A DNA stretch of 64,000 nt from contig JAKSZP010012190.1 in assembly GCA_022478985.1 (NCBI GenBank), positions 1-64,000 of the forward strand, in the 5' to 3' direction. Every line of letters starts with the position of its first letter. The stretch's first letter is position 1. The DNA is from Massospora cicadina. Its lineage: Eukaryota; Entomophthoromycota; Entomophthoromycetes; Entomophthorales; Entomophthoraceae. The notes under the pieces were generated by a model, which searched no databases, was not told where the DNA came from, and saw only the letters and a program-made list of their open reading frames with translations. This document shows positions 9,866 through 20,559 of this stretch, piece by piece. The position numbers and the translations under genes are program-made.

Positions 9866-10696
9866 AGTTGTTTGAATTTGTCATTCTTTTAAAAGCGTGT
9901 TCGTTCTGTGGTATGCACTAGTTGCCTTCTCATGTAAACCGTCTCCGGGTCTATGCGTTTTTTGAGATTAAACCCAATTCACTGGGAGCCCAAATTTTTT
10001 GCTTTAGCTTTTGCTTAAAATGTACTGGCTGTGATATCTTCTTTGTCATCAAACTAAAAAACAAGTAAACAGAAATTAAAATCCTCATTGAAATTAATGC
10101 TTGCATGATGGGATCCTTGTCTAGAAGCTATATAATTCATAGTTATGTTTTGCTTATAACTATGCTCAAGTTTTTAAAAACTGAATGATATATTAGTGAT
10201 TTAACTATTTGCTGCTCATTTATTTGCTAAAAAGGCTTAAAATTTATATAAAATTTTAATAGGTTGTTGTAAATTAATTAATACACTAATTTATATTGCC
10301 ACATTTTCTAGTTAAGCAAAAACATCCAATTTTTTAAATTGTTAAATATGCATTTATCTAAACTTGGTATTTTGCCTATGAATATTTAGTTTTCTGCATC
10401 TAGTACTAAAAAATATTTAGTTTTCTAAACAATTGTTGAATTAATCAAAATCTACCGTTGTATATAGTTTGTGAAGCTAAAATGTGGTGATAATCCATGA
10501 TAATAAAAACCATCTACTTGCTAGATTATTTGTTGTAATGATAGAAATGAACTAATAGCTCCATTGTATGAGGATAGGTGATTTTGCATAAGTTTGGTTT
10601 TGAACTGATGGTCTATTAATGCTATTTAATTGTAGTTACTCCTTTGTAAAATAATTTGAATTAATTATACAATATGATTTAACACAAAAAGGGTTT
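9866..10696. other. AT-rich intergenic region
   Basis: No coding signal is visible. AATAAA overlaps the stop codon of the upstream gene (9862-9867) and could serve as its polyadenylation signal. The region contains the small insertion at 10396-10411 described separately. Confidence 0.5.
10381..10426 (+). mobile_element. 16-bp LINE-tail insertion with perfect 15-bp TSD
   Basis: AATATTTAGTTTTCT occurs at 10381-10395 and again at 10412-10426. Between the copies lies GCATCTAGTACTAAAA. The insert ends in A residues and matches the other CATCTAGTACTAAA inserts at 23128, 39403, 40492 and about 40776, here in plus orientation. This is the structure left by a LINE-type retrotransposition that copied only the extreme 3' end. 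Confidence 0.8.
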
Positions 10697-11760
10697 TGTC
10701 ATGAAATTGATCATAGGCTCCGCTAGTGTGCCAGGCCAACCAGTATGAAGACTGGTGGCCATTTGCTGTTTTGCCTTCATTGGCACACTAACCCCTATAA
10801 GTCCTGTGTCCAACCCACCAACTAACCACCAACAGCTTTGCCTTTAGCCCCAGGCATCCTCAGAGTGTGCCCCAGCAAGTCCTACCCCCTTCCTGGGTGG
10901 CTCAGGCACTTCTGCACTGCCCCACCCTCACAACCCTTCACCAACCCATCTGGGCATGCCCTGGCGAGTCCATCCCCCTTCCTGGGTGGCTATGGCACCT
11001 CCCAAGCTGCACCCTGCTAGGGTTGGTGGCTATGCAGCTCATCCACTGGTAGCCAGCTGGCCAGGTTCCTAATGGTTCCTCATAGAGAGGAGGCATGGGA
11101 GCTGGCAGTGCCAGCCACTCCAGGCATGATCACCTGTGCCTATTGAGGATCTCCTATCCCACCTTCCCCACTCTAGTTATACTAAGCTACTTCAACAAAC
11201 AGGAAAGATGGGCAAATGAGAAATATTTATTAGGAGGGAATGAATGACTATTTATACTACTTTTAGGGCTTTTGCACTCAAGTGCTCTTTGACCAATCAA
11301 CTATCAGAAAACCTATTGGCCTCTTGAATACAAACCTCTATCAGATCATAAATTTTATTTATTCATACTCATAGTGATCCCTCTAGATCTGCTCATCTGA
11401 TCACCAGATATCAAATTAGGTCAATCCATCCTCAGTATAAGTTGCTGGTCAATCATATATAAATTCATATATAAATTAGACTTCAAGTATCCTTGGCATG
11501 AGTCACCAGTGCTCCAAATTAGATGATGGAACTATTTTGGATGATTCATAACAGATTCATCAGCTTTCCACTGGAAACTCCTACAACAATCTTCAGATAG
11601 TATTTTGGCAGTGAATGCAGCTTCCACTAAACCTAAACTTGATAAAATAGATAATAACAAATTGTATCAAACTAGAAAATTAGCCAGCAATTATGCCCAA
11701 CTAACCAAAACCCCTAATTTGGATACTATCAGAAGGATTTATCTGGTTAAAGTCCTAACA
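10697..11760 (-). repeat. TRIM-like element, 3' LTR (minus orientation)
   Basis: 1,064 bp, TGTCATG at one end and CCTAACA at the other. It is G+C-richer than its surroundings at 10800-11150. Open frames at 10838-11052 lie wholly inside the LTR, are not preserved in the other copy, and are not treated as genes. Confidence 0.85.
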
Positions 11761-11939
11761 TTGCCCTCCACTTAACCAGATGATATCCTCCAGCATGACC
11801 TACCCCAATGGTGGTTCAAAACCTCCCAGCACCCTCACAAAGGAGCGCTGGTCTTAACCAGTGGCAAAAGCCACTCCATAACCAACACCTCCAACTACTC
11901 AAACAGCCCACCAGTGAAGCTCCCTGTAGTGAGCACCAC
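11761..11939 (-). other. TRIM-like element internal region with PBS and PPT
   Basis: On the minus strand TGGTGCTCACTACAGGG (11922-11938) follows the 5' LTR after one base and fits a tRNA primer-binding site. AAGTGGAGGGCAA at 11761-11773 (minus) fits a polypurine tract next to the 3' LTR. No reading frame of note lies between. Confidence 0.8.
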
Positions 11940-13000
11940 TGTTGCAAAATTGATCATGGGCTCTGCAGTGTGCCAGGCCAACCAGTATGAAGACTGGTGG
12001 CCATTTGCTGTTTTGCCTTCATTGGCATACCAACCCCTATAAGTCCTGCGTCCAACCCACCAACTAACCACCAACGGCTTTGCCTTTAGCCCCAGGCATC
12101 CTTGGCATGTACCCCAGCAAGTCCTGCCCCCTTCCTGGGCAGCTCAGGCACTTCTGTACTGCCCACCCTTGCAACCCTTCACCAACTCATCTGGGCATGC
12201 CCCAGCAAGTCCATCCCCTTCCTGGGTGGCTATGGCACCTCCCAAGCTGCACCCTGCTAGGGTTGGTGGCTATGCAGCTCATCTGCTGGTAGCCAGCTGG
12301 CCAGGTTCCCACCAATTCCTCATAGAGAGGAGGCATGGGAGCTGGCAGTGCTGGCCACTCCAGGTGTGATCACCCGCACCTATTGGGGATCTCCTATCCC
12401 ACCTTCCCCACTCTAGTTGCACTAAGCTACTTCAACAAACAGGAAAGATGGGCAAACAAGAGATTTTTATTAGGAGGGACTATATGACTATTTATACTAC
12501 TTTCAGGGCTACTGCACCCAAGTGCTCTTTGGCCAATCAACTACTGGAAAAACCATTGGCCTCTTTATTTCAAACCTCTATTAGATTGTAAACTTTATTC
12601 ATTTATAAACATAGTGATTCTCTCCAGATCCACTCATATGATCACTGAATATTAAATTAGGACAATCCATCCTCAGCATAAGCCGCTGGTTGATCATATA
12701 TAATTTGTATATAAATAAGACTTTGAGCATCCTCAGCGTGAGTCACCAGTACTCCAAATTAGATGATGGAACCATTTTGGACAATTTATAATGGATTCAT
12801 CAGCTTCCTGCTGGAAACTCCCACAACAATCTTCAGATGGCATTTTGGCAGTGAATGCAGCTTCCGCCAAACCTAAACTTGATCAAATATATAACATTAA
12901 ATATTATCAAACTAGGCAATTAGCCGGCAATTAAACCCAACTAACTAAAACCCCTAATTTGGATATTATCAGAAGGATTCATCTGGTTAAAATCCTGACA
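11940..13000 (-). repeat. TRIM-like element, 5' LTR (minus orientation)
   Basis: 1,061 bp, aligning end to end with 10697-11760. Its minus-strand start, TGTCAGGATTTTAACCAG, also begins the solo LTR at 49246-50638, placing both in one family. Confidence 0.85.
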
Positions 13001-13229
13001 GGTTTTAAATAGCTTTTATTTAAGCCATAAAAAAGCTATTACAACTAAATGCACATGATAATTCAGCCCTTATACTTTGCAAGCTTTTTAAAAAATTCTA
13101 AGAATTGTAGCTCTGGTGTTGTTAGTTTCATACTACAGTCATACCCCGCTTAAAGTGAGTGATATATTCCTTGGCAATTTGTGTAAAACAGAAATTGTTA
13201 AATTCAAAATTAATATTTATTACATTTAT

Positions 13230-13330
13230 GATGCTACATATACAAATAATAAATGGTACTGTATATGTAATTGTTGATACATATAATAACTAGCGGTGTT
13301 ACCCAGTGTTGCTTGAGTTTATTAATTCCT
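13230..13330 (+). repeat. dispersed terminal motif CTAGCGGTGTTACCCAG
   Basis: CTAGCGGTGTTACCCAGTGT followed by TGCTTGAGTTTATTAATT is read at about 13290-13328. Close variants occur near 55990, 59130, 59445 and 59520. In each case part of the 48-bp satellite lies within about 500 bp, so the motif may be one end of a mobile unit that carries the satellite. Confidence 0.5.
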
Positions 13331-13399
13331 AGACAAAATGAACAGATTAATTTAGGTTTTATAGTTAGATAACATGAAGCTATTATTACCATTGAACAT

Positions 13400-13850
13400 A
13401 TCAAACCAAAAATTATCAACTAATTACCTACTTCAGTTAAACTTATCAAATATATTAAAAACTAACCACTTATCCAAAACCAATTGACCCTATTGAATTA
13501 CTAATACCATCAAACTACTTGGCAAAGCCAATGAACTTATCAAATCAACCAAAAAATCACCAACTACTCAGCAAAAGCCAATTGAATGTAAGAAACAGCT
13601 AAATTTCACTAACTCCATGGCCAAATAAAATTATGCCTAAAGATTAATCAAAAATCACTAACCCTCAGCTAAATCCAATTTAAATATCAGATTACATTAA
13701 AAAACCGCCAACTACTTATCCAAAACTATTGATATATTGAATTGATCAAAAAGCACAAACCATTACACAAATTTAAATTAAACCTATTGGATCAATCAAA
13801 CACTACCAAACTATTAACCAAAACATCTCTATATTTAAAAAATATTATGT
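13400..13850 (-). repeat. 48-bp satellite array, inverted orientation, about 9 units
   Basis: Repeats of the type CCAACTACTCAGCAAAAGCC and GAACTTATCAAATCAACC are the reverse complement of the 6664-7262 unit. Spacing is again close to 48 bp. Units are diverged; open frames inside it (for example at 13742) are low-complexity by-products. Confidence 0.8.
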
Positions 13851-14050
13851 ATATATGTAACATGTCATATTTTAAACTACTGAACCAAATTCATCCTAGC
13901 TTGGCACAGATATATATATGTCTGGGAAGCTATTTTAAAATATAATTTAAAAGTCATAATAAGAAAAAGCAAATAAAATAGTTTTTTTAAAGATGCATAG
14001 ACAATAATTCAAGCTAATATACAATGTGGTGTAGGTGCTTAAATTGTATT
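13851..14050. other. AT-rich spacer
   Basis: No gene or clear repeat is visible. It ends in the TAAT target sequence (14051-14054) of element B. Confidence 0.4.
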
Positions 14051-14054
14051 TAAT

Positions 14055-14800
14055 TGTCAGACATTTTCCCCCTAGCTGCAAAATAAGAATGTTTTGGGTT
14101 GAAATTAGCTAATAGGGGGAAAGGTTGGCCATTTGCAAGTTTGCGATTCTAATATGAAGGATTTAAATGATACTAATGATTATATCAGCCAAAAGGCCCT
14201 GGCCAATTCTCTTGGAACCCCACAAATTGGGGTAACATAATTTTGAATCCTCCTCAGGCAATAAAAAATTTGATCAAGCAGTCAGATTATTCTAACCATG
14301 CAGCAGACCCTGGGGTGTCCATCAGATGGTACTCCCCCAGCTGAAACCAGGTCCATTCAAGCATTAATGCGGGGACTACCCCCTTTTATAGGTGTGGCAG
14401 GGGTCCCCCAAGGTAAAATAATTTTCTCTGAAGGGGATTAGCTAAAGTTTTTAAATTGTTAACTCACAGGTATGTATTGCCAAAAGTTATTCCCCATCCA
14501 TTGTTCAGCCAAAGTAAAGCAGGTATTCCAAGCTTCAATAGGCTGAATATACATGTTTCCTTATTCAGACTGCAACAAGTTGTTCTAAATTTATTATTGA
14601 ATCCCTTCAACACTTGATATAGTTTATATACTGATAATTAAGATATTTGAGAGGGGTCATTTCTTTCTTTTACCTCATTTCTAATAAGATTTTATAAAAA
14701 CTCAGTTTTTTATTAGTGCTTCATTTTTAATTTTAAATAAACCTTTGTTAAATCTAGCAGCGTAAAGCACCAGAAAGCAGAATTCAGCTGGATTCCTACA
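14055..14800 (+). repeat. element B 5' LTR
   Basis: Starts TGTCAGACATTT and ends GATTCCTACA. It aligns with 19595-20333. About 75 bases in from the start it contains a GGGGGAAAG purine tract, followed by GGTTGGCCATTTGC where the 3' LTR reads TGTCAGCCATTTGC; this looks like an older PPT/LTR junction now inside the LTR. Confidence 0.85.
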
Positions 14801-14803
14801 AAG

Positions 14804-14820
14804 TGATGCTCACTACAGGG
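14804..14820 (+). other. element B primer-binding site
   Basis: TGATGCTCACTACAGGG lies three bases after the 5' LTR. It differs at one position from the site in the TRIM-like element and at two from element E. The sequence is complementary to a tRNA 3' end of the form GTAGTGAGCATCA/CCA; the tRNA is not identified. Confidence 0.75.
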
Positions 14821-14959
14821 GACACCTGTATACTACAAAAATAATCTAATATGGAGGCTTTAAACATGAGTAACCTTCCAACTCTTCCTTTTCCTACTTA
14901 ATTATAGATAGTTGCACTTGAAAAGTAACTAGCAAACACTTTATCCTGTTTTAAAGAGC

Positions 14960-15526
14960 TTGAGCAGTGCTTTTTCAAACTCCCCTTAAAGAAAAGTTTA
15001 CCCCTGGTAAGGGGAGCATTAATTTGTTTTTGTATATCTACGAATTTGTAATACAAGACTCATAGGACATGAAAAAGATTAAACACATCCTCTCTTGCTT
15101 AAGTTGTCTAGCACAAGAGATGATAATTCCATACATGGACAATCTGCATACCTGGGCAGAGGTGAAAGAGGTTCTCTTAGCTATATTTGGTTCAAAGCAG
15201 AGTCTTAACAGAAATAAACAGGCCTTTATGAGTCTAATCATGCATTAGGGCGAACCAACTGCTGCTTTTGCTGAGCAATTTTACCTCGCTGCTCAAAGGT
15301 TGTCAACATCTAACATGCTAACCCTGGATGATGCTATTGCTGTCATGTTAACTTGGTTAGCTTCTCAACCCTCTCTAGCCAGGCATATCATTTCAGTGAA
15401 ACGTTACTTCAAAAACATCTGTGACATAAAGGAGGCTCTGTTAGATGTTGCTAATTTTCATTCCTGTGCAACAATAAACAAAGGTGAGGTAGAGCCTTCC
15501 GTTCTAACCATTGAGGAGCTTTAGCC
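14960..15526 (+). pseudogene. element B: Gag remnant
   Basis: A capsid-like stretch reads through two plus-strand segments separated by a TAG at 15246-15248. Recognisable blocks are LSCLAQE, AEVKEVLLAIFGSK, QAFMSLI, AFAEQFYLAAQ and DIKEALLDVANFH. Element E carries the matching blocks LSCMAQE, AEVKQPLIEEFGSK, QAFMCLI, FFEQFYSKAQ and DIKEVLLAVADLH at 48660-49040. Gag would form the particle shell. No zinc knuckle was found downstream. Confidence 0.7.
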
Positions 15527-15559
15527 TGTAGAACAGTTGGGGTTAGCACACCTGTACCT

Positions 15560-16604
15560 AACTCCTCAGTAAAGCCTGCTTCCTCAGTGCAACTCAAAAA
15601 AGATATCACTCCCTCCTATAATTCAGAGACATGCAAGGTAGTTAATACCATACTCCAGCACAAGCTTACTAAAGTCGCTGTGCCTTCCCCTCCAGCCAAG
15701 CTGGAAATGTGTGCCCTAAGGCTATCCAATCTCCTACGGCCATCTCCCTTACCTTGATCGCAACCATGCCAGTTGTATAGAATACACTGTGGGATGAATA
15801 TGAGGGGGATGACGATGATGTGGTCTACTGCTTATTGGGAGCTCCCGCAGAAGTGGAGGTCTTTGATTAATTGAACGCTGAAGTAGTAGATGAAACTACC
15901 ATACTTGAGGAAACATACCTCAGCCAAATTTTAGGGTGCCCAAAAGTTATTGAAACTGCCAGTAACGGTGATGTGTTCTTAGATGGCTTGATTTGACCTC
16001 TTCAGTGGGTCCATATCATGAAATCCACCTTGGATATATACCCTGAGACTACTTGTAAACTAACCTCTACCTTTTGGCTCAAGAAGGTCTTGGACTTATC
16101 TCCTAACTTTGGATGAACACTCACCAAGGTTGAAGTAGTCATTCAAAAAGTCCAGGTAATGGTCATCCTGGATACTGGCCCCCCAGTTAATGTGATCTCT
16201 ACTAAGCTCATAAAAAGATAAAGCTGGCTCCTGGCTTGGAGTATAATCAAGAGTTTAGAACTGCTGGTCTTAATAACACTTGTGCCATTGAGGCATATTC
16301 TTCCCTTACCATTCGAATTGGGAAGCTTATCTTATCAGCCCCAGCAGTGGCGTTGGACAACAACACCTATGATATGCTCATAGGTACCCAATTTATGCTC
16401 GAGTATGAGGGAATTGTTAACATGAAGCAAGGTTTCCTCTCATTACTTAACTATGAAGTCCCTTTAGTATTATCCAATAAAGATCCTGGCAAGAACAAAT
16501 ACTCTTTCCTGATTGAATATCCCTTTTCAGCTATGTCTTTACATTATACCACCTCTGGGTGCAACACAAAGAAATTTCCCAATTCAGTGGATGCTATGGA
16601 CTAA
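15560..16604 (+). pseudogene. element B: linker and aspartic protease remnant
   Basis: After gag, an acidic linker reads VVYCLLGAPAEVEVFD near 15840; element E has a similar LGYYVLGAL segment. The protease active site Asp-Thr-Gly is intact at 16171-16179, followed by NVISTKLIK. A stop and frame change near 16220 lead to the frame 16236-16604, which carries the second half including YDMLIGTQFM, the family's flap-to-C-terminal motif. The frame closes at 16602-16604. Confidence 0.75.
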
Positions 16605-16856
16605 ATCCCTTTCTATATTGCAGATGAGGTCTTGATTAAGCCTGGTGAACAACATGTGGTTGACACAAAAATCACGCTCTAAATCGCACCACACTATTTG
16701 TTGCACCTCATAAGTATTGAGGGCATTAGTCCCTTGGAGCCTTGAGCATTTCTTGGCGTTCTCAACCCAGCTTACCAGAGGCCTATTACTCAGACGTTGG
16801 GGAATCTCATTGCAAAGGACATTGTTGTAAGAAAATATTAGGAGATTAGCAGAGGC

Positions 16857-17720
16857 TTGTTTTTCCCTGTGGAGGACATTGAACAAATTCACTCCATTGG
16901 CTCTACGTTGGATATGGGCCTGCCAACGGATAACCTGGTATGTACCTTACCCAATGTACATATCTCAGATAAGATGACCCCAGATGAACTTGACAAAGTT
17001 CACACTCTATTAGAATTAATCGGAATATCCTCCAAATCAGATTATGACTATGGCCACATGAAGGGCTGGTGCGACTCCATTGATGTGGGTGATGCCCACC
17101 CCATTTGATCAAAACCTTACCAAGAATCAATGGTTGAAGAACAGCAGATGAGAACGGAACTTAAACAGCTAAAAGCCGTGGGGCTACTGGTTCCCTCACA
17201 AAGCCCTCGGTCTTCTCCCCTTTTGCTCATCAAAAGAAAAATTGAGGACATCAGATAGTCATGGACTACCGCAAATTAAATAACTTCACAAAAAAAGGAT
17301 AGCTATCCTATCCCTTGCATTGATGACGCCCCGGCCCAACTCTATGGCTCTAACTTCTTCTCCGCCATGGACTTGGTCGGCGGCTATTGACAAATGGACC
17401 TTTCTCCTCAGGATCATGAGAAATGCGCTCTTATCTATAGTGAGAGTCTCTTCCAACCCACACAATTACCTCAAGAGTTGTGCAACACACCTGCCCCTTT
17501 CTAGCGTGTGATAGATCATATTTTGTAGGACCTGAAGCTAACTTGTGTCATCGTCTATCTTGATGACATTATGGTGTTCTTAAAACTCCAACGAACATCT
17601 TGATCACCTGAAGGAGGTGTTTCAACGGTTACATAAGTCAAATATTAAATTAAAACCCTCAAAATTCACCTTCTTTCAAAGGAAATTGGACTTCCTTGGC
17701 CACTCCATTTCCCAAGAAGG
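16857..17720 (+). pseudogene. element B: reverse transcriptase remnant
   Basis: Motifs across several frames include YPIPCIDDA near 17305, SAMDLVGGY near 17361-17387 and the intact catalytic Tyr-Leu-Asp-Asp at 17556-17567. In the second motif the invariant Trp is replaced by TGA at 17388-17390, a single G-to-A change from TGG. KPSKFTFFQRKLDFLGH follows near 17653. Reverse transcriptase cannot be expressed intact. Confidence 0.85.
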
Positions 17721-18360
17721 AATTCAACCCATACAGGAAAAGGTCAAAGCAATCTCAAAAATGCCTCCCCCTAAAAATCTATGGGATGTTCAGGAGCTCT
17801 AGGGATGATGGGGTATTACCATCAATTCATCCTAAGTTCACCCAACTCAGCAAGCCCCTTGTACGCCTATTAACCAAGAATACTCCTTTTCAGTGGAGTG
17901 CTGAACAGAAGGCCGCTTTTGAGACGTTGAAGCAGATAATACAACGACGTCCTATCCTGAGGCATCCCAATTATAATAAAACCATTTATCTTGTTTATGG
18001 ATGCCTCAGACTATGAAGTTGGGGCCATCTTAGCCCAATTGGATGAAAACGGTGTTATTCATCTGGTATCCTATTTCAGTAAAACGCTTTCAAAAGTGGA
18101 ACGCAACTACAGCATTACAGAGAAGAATTGCCTTGCCGTTTTGTTAGCTGTAAAGCACTACCGCCCTTTCCTATATGTGACTATTTTCACTGTAGTTATG
18201 GACCATGCTTTGATGAAGTTGTTTCAGATTATGAATGATCCTACTGGTCAGTTAGATCGCTGAGCTCTAAAGCTCCAGTATTATGACATGAAGGTTAAAT
18301 ACTGTGCTGGGACACATCACATGAATGTTGATGGGTTGACTCAGCTGCCAGTCCTTCACT
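17697..18360 (+). pseudogene. element B: RT connection and RNase H remnant
   Basis: The thumb and connection read WSAEQKAAFETLK near 17890. A frame change near 17995 leads into 17991-18263, which carries MDASDYEVGAILAQLD (the first Asp of RNase H), LVSYFSKTLSKVERNY and TEKNCLAVLLAVKHYRPFL (Glu), ending with VMDHALMK where relatives have TDH. A TGA at 18261-18263 precedes HHMNVDGLTQLP, the usual end of the domain. Confidence 0.8.
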
Positions 18361-18439
18361 TGGATAATAGTGAGGTGGAGAGGTTACATGACCTCTTAAT
18401 GACCCCAAATGGATGGGAGGATGAGGATGATCCTGTCCA

Positions 18440-19560
18440 GAAGATGTTAGCCTGGCACTAACATAACAACAAAGTGAAAAGGGGAAGTTGTATAATAAGA
18501 TGGGGGCAAAATGGCTGCCTTACCTTCGGCCCTCAGAACGCATACTTGCTATCCTAGAAGCTCACTCCACTCTAGGTCATGGAGGGGCAAAGAAAACTTA
18601 TGAGTGTATTAAGGATCGGTTATATTGGGATGGAATTATGGAATCTAATGTTGATTTCTTGAAATCCTGCCTTAGATGTAATAAGCAATCCAGTTTCAAG
18701 ACTAGATACTAGTATCAACCAACTACCCCTCAACAACCGTTCCACACTATCAGTCTGGATGTAGTAGGTCCCCTTACTCAGTCTACTAGTGGAAACAGAT
18801 TTATCCTAGTACCCATTGACCACTTCACTAAGTGGGTTGAATCAGTAGCTCTCCCTGCTCAAACGGCCAAGTCCACCACAACATTTTTACATCAGCACAT
18901 TATCTAACATGGCTGTCCTCAAGTACTACTCTGCGACAATAGTAAGAACTTCACCTCCAGATTAGTCAAAATTCTGGCCACATCCATGAGAGCCCAACAA
19001 CTTTTCTTGGCTCTATATATTCCTTCAACCAATGGGACCGTGGAAAGAGCAAATGGAATTTTAGTTTCCATTTTACAAAAAATAACCTCCTTTAATCCTC
19101 ATCACTGGGATCAATACCTACCTAGTGCTCTTATGGCATACAAGATTAGCTATCACCTGATTTTTAAAAATCTCTCCATTCCATTTCTTGTATGGGTGGG
19201 AACCAGAAAAGCCTGCCCTCTTAGCTAAAGAGGTATTCTTCTATAGAGTTGATGAACCTGAGAAAGTCATGAGAAGATTGGCTTAGCGCATCATCCAACT
19301 TCAATCTGAAGCTATGACCAATTTAGTGAAAATGGTGACAAAAGAAGGGAAGGATGCCAATGAGCTCTGAACCACCCTACCTACATTCCAAGTGTCTGAC
19401 CTGGTATTATACTACCATAACTGCATCACTCCGAGGAGAGGTAAGCTTGGATCAATTTTGGAGTGTCCTTACACCATCACTTACAAAAGAGGCAATGAGT
19501 GCTCAATAAAATTCTTAGCTACTGGGATTGCTATCAAATGGGTACATGGCCAATTCCTAT
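18440..19560 (+). pseudogene. element B: integrase remnant
   Basis: The zinc domain is complete: two His in AHSTLGHGG near 18562 and CLRC at about 18668-18679. The core has Asp in SLDVVGPL near 18758, Asp in CDNSKNF at 18935-18937 and Glu in TVERANG at 19044-19046. Stops at 18711-18713 and near 18905 interrupt it. A C-terminal tail resembling the integrase SH3-like region continues to about 19560 with FQVSDLVLYYHN. All catalytic residues are retained although the gene is dead. Confidence 0.85.
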
Positions 19561-19582
19561 AGCCATATTATCCCCAACATTC

Positions 19583-19594
19583 TTGAGGGGGTGA
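19583..19594 (+). other. element B polypurine tract
   Basis: TTGAGGGGGTGA lies directly before the 3' LTR start at 19595. Element C has CAAGAGAGGTGA in the same position (35343-35354). Confidence 0.65.
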
Positions 19595-20333
19595 TGATGG
19601 ACATTTGCCCTCCAAACTGCAAAATAAGAATGTTTTGAGTTGAAATAAGCCAAAAAGGGGAAATGTCAGCCATTTGCAAGTTTGCAATTCTAATATGAAG
19701 GATATAAATGATACTAATATTTGTATCAGCCAAAAGACCCTGGTTGATTCTTGGTGGAACCCCAAAATTTGGTAACATGATTTTGAATACTCCATGGGGA
19801 ATAAAAATGAGATCTAGAAGTCAGATTACTCTGACCACACAGCAGACCCTGAGGTGTCCATCAGATGGTACTCCCCAGCTGAAACCAGGTCCATTCAAGC
19901 ATTGACACAGGGGACCACCCCCTTTTATAGGCATGGCAGAGGTCCTCCAAGGTAAAATAATTTTTTCTGATGAGATTGGCTGAAGTTCATTAAATTGTTA
20001 CCTCATGGGTACATATTGCAAAATTTAACTCCCTATCCGTTGTTCAGCCAAAGTGAAGTGAGTATTCTGAGCTTCAATAGGCTGAATGCGCATATATCCT
20101 TATTCAAACTGCAACAAGCTGTTCCAAAATTATTATTGAATACCTTTGACCCTTGATACAGTTTATATACTGATTGGTCAGATATTTAAAGGGTTGTTTC
20201 TTTCTGTTCTCGCACTGCTACAAATTCATAAAACCCCAGTTTTTTATTAGTGTTTATTTTTAATTTTAAATAAACCTTTTTGGAATCCAGCGGCATAAAG
20301 TACCAGCGAGCAGAATTCAGCTGGATTCCTACA
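19595..20333 (+). repeat. element B 3' LTR
   Basis: 739 bp, starting TGATGGACATTT and ending CCTACA, then TAAT. It aligns with 14055-14800. It keeps an AAAAAGGGGAAA tract followed by TGTCAGCC about 70 bases inside, the same start sequence as in element E LTRs. Confidence 0.85.
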
Positions 20334-20496
20334 TAATTGAAAACTACTAAAAATACAGAACTTAACATCCTCTAGTTTAAAGAAAAATTAAATTAAACAC
20401 CAATACACAATAATTTTATGTAACTTTGTTAGCTATGTTGGATCATCATTTTTTTGTTTTAAAATTTTTATTGCAATATCAGTTTTTATTTAACTG
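20334..20496. other. AT-rich spacer
   Basis: No gene is visible between element B and the next repeat. Confidence 0.4.
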
Positions 20497-20559
20497 AGGT
20501 AAGACAACCAGGGGATGGACATTACTGATGATCAATGAGCAAAAAAACTGAACAAAAGA

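Larger units (their letters stand above)
10697..13000 (-). mobile_element. TRIM-like non-autonomous LTR element with TSD GGTTT
   Basis: Two direct copies of about 1,060 bp flank only 179 bp of internal DNA. Both copies start TGT and end ACA. The element is bounded by an exact GGTTT duplication (10692-10696 and 13001-13005). On the minus strand the LTR at 11940-13000 is followed by a primer-binding site, and a purine-rich tract precedes the LTR at 10697-11760, so the element is transcribed leftward. No gag or pol is present, so it must depend on another element for movement. LTR-to-LTR divergence suggests it is old. Confidence 0.9.
14055..20333 (+). mobile_element. Element B: full-length decayed Ty3/gypsy retrotransposon, TSD TAAT
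   Basis: Two direct LTRs (746 and 739 bp) enclose gag, protease, reverse transcriptase, RNase H and integrase in the Ty3/gypsy order. TAAT lies at 14051-14054 and 20334-20337. A primer-binding site follows the first LTR and a purine tract precedes the second. Frames are interrupted throughout. Element E (47628-55470) is a relative by LTR, gag and pol similarity. No chromodomain is seen. Confidence 0.9.

Noticed and set aside
10838..11052. Pro-rich open frames, also at 12080-12369
   Set aside because: They lie within LTRs of the TRIM-like element and differ between the two LTR copies.
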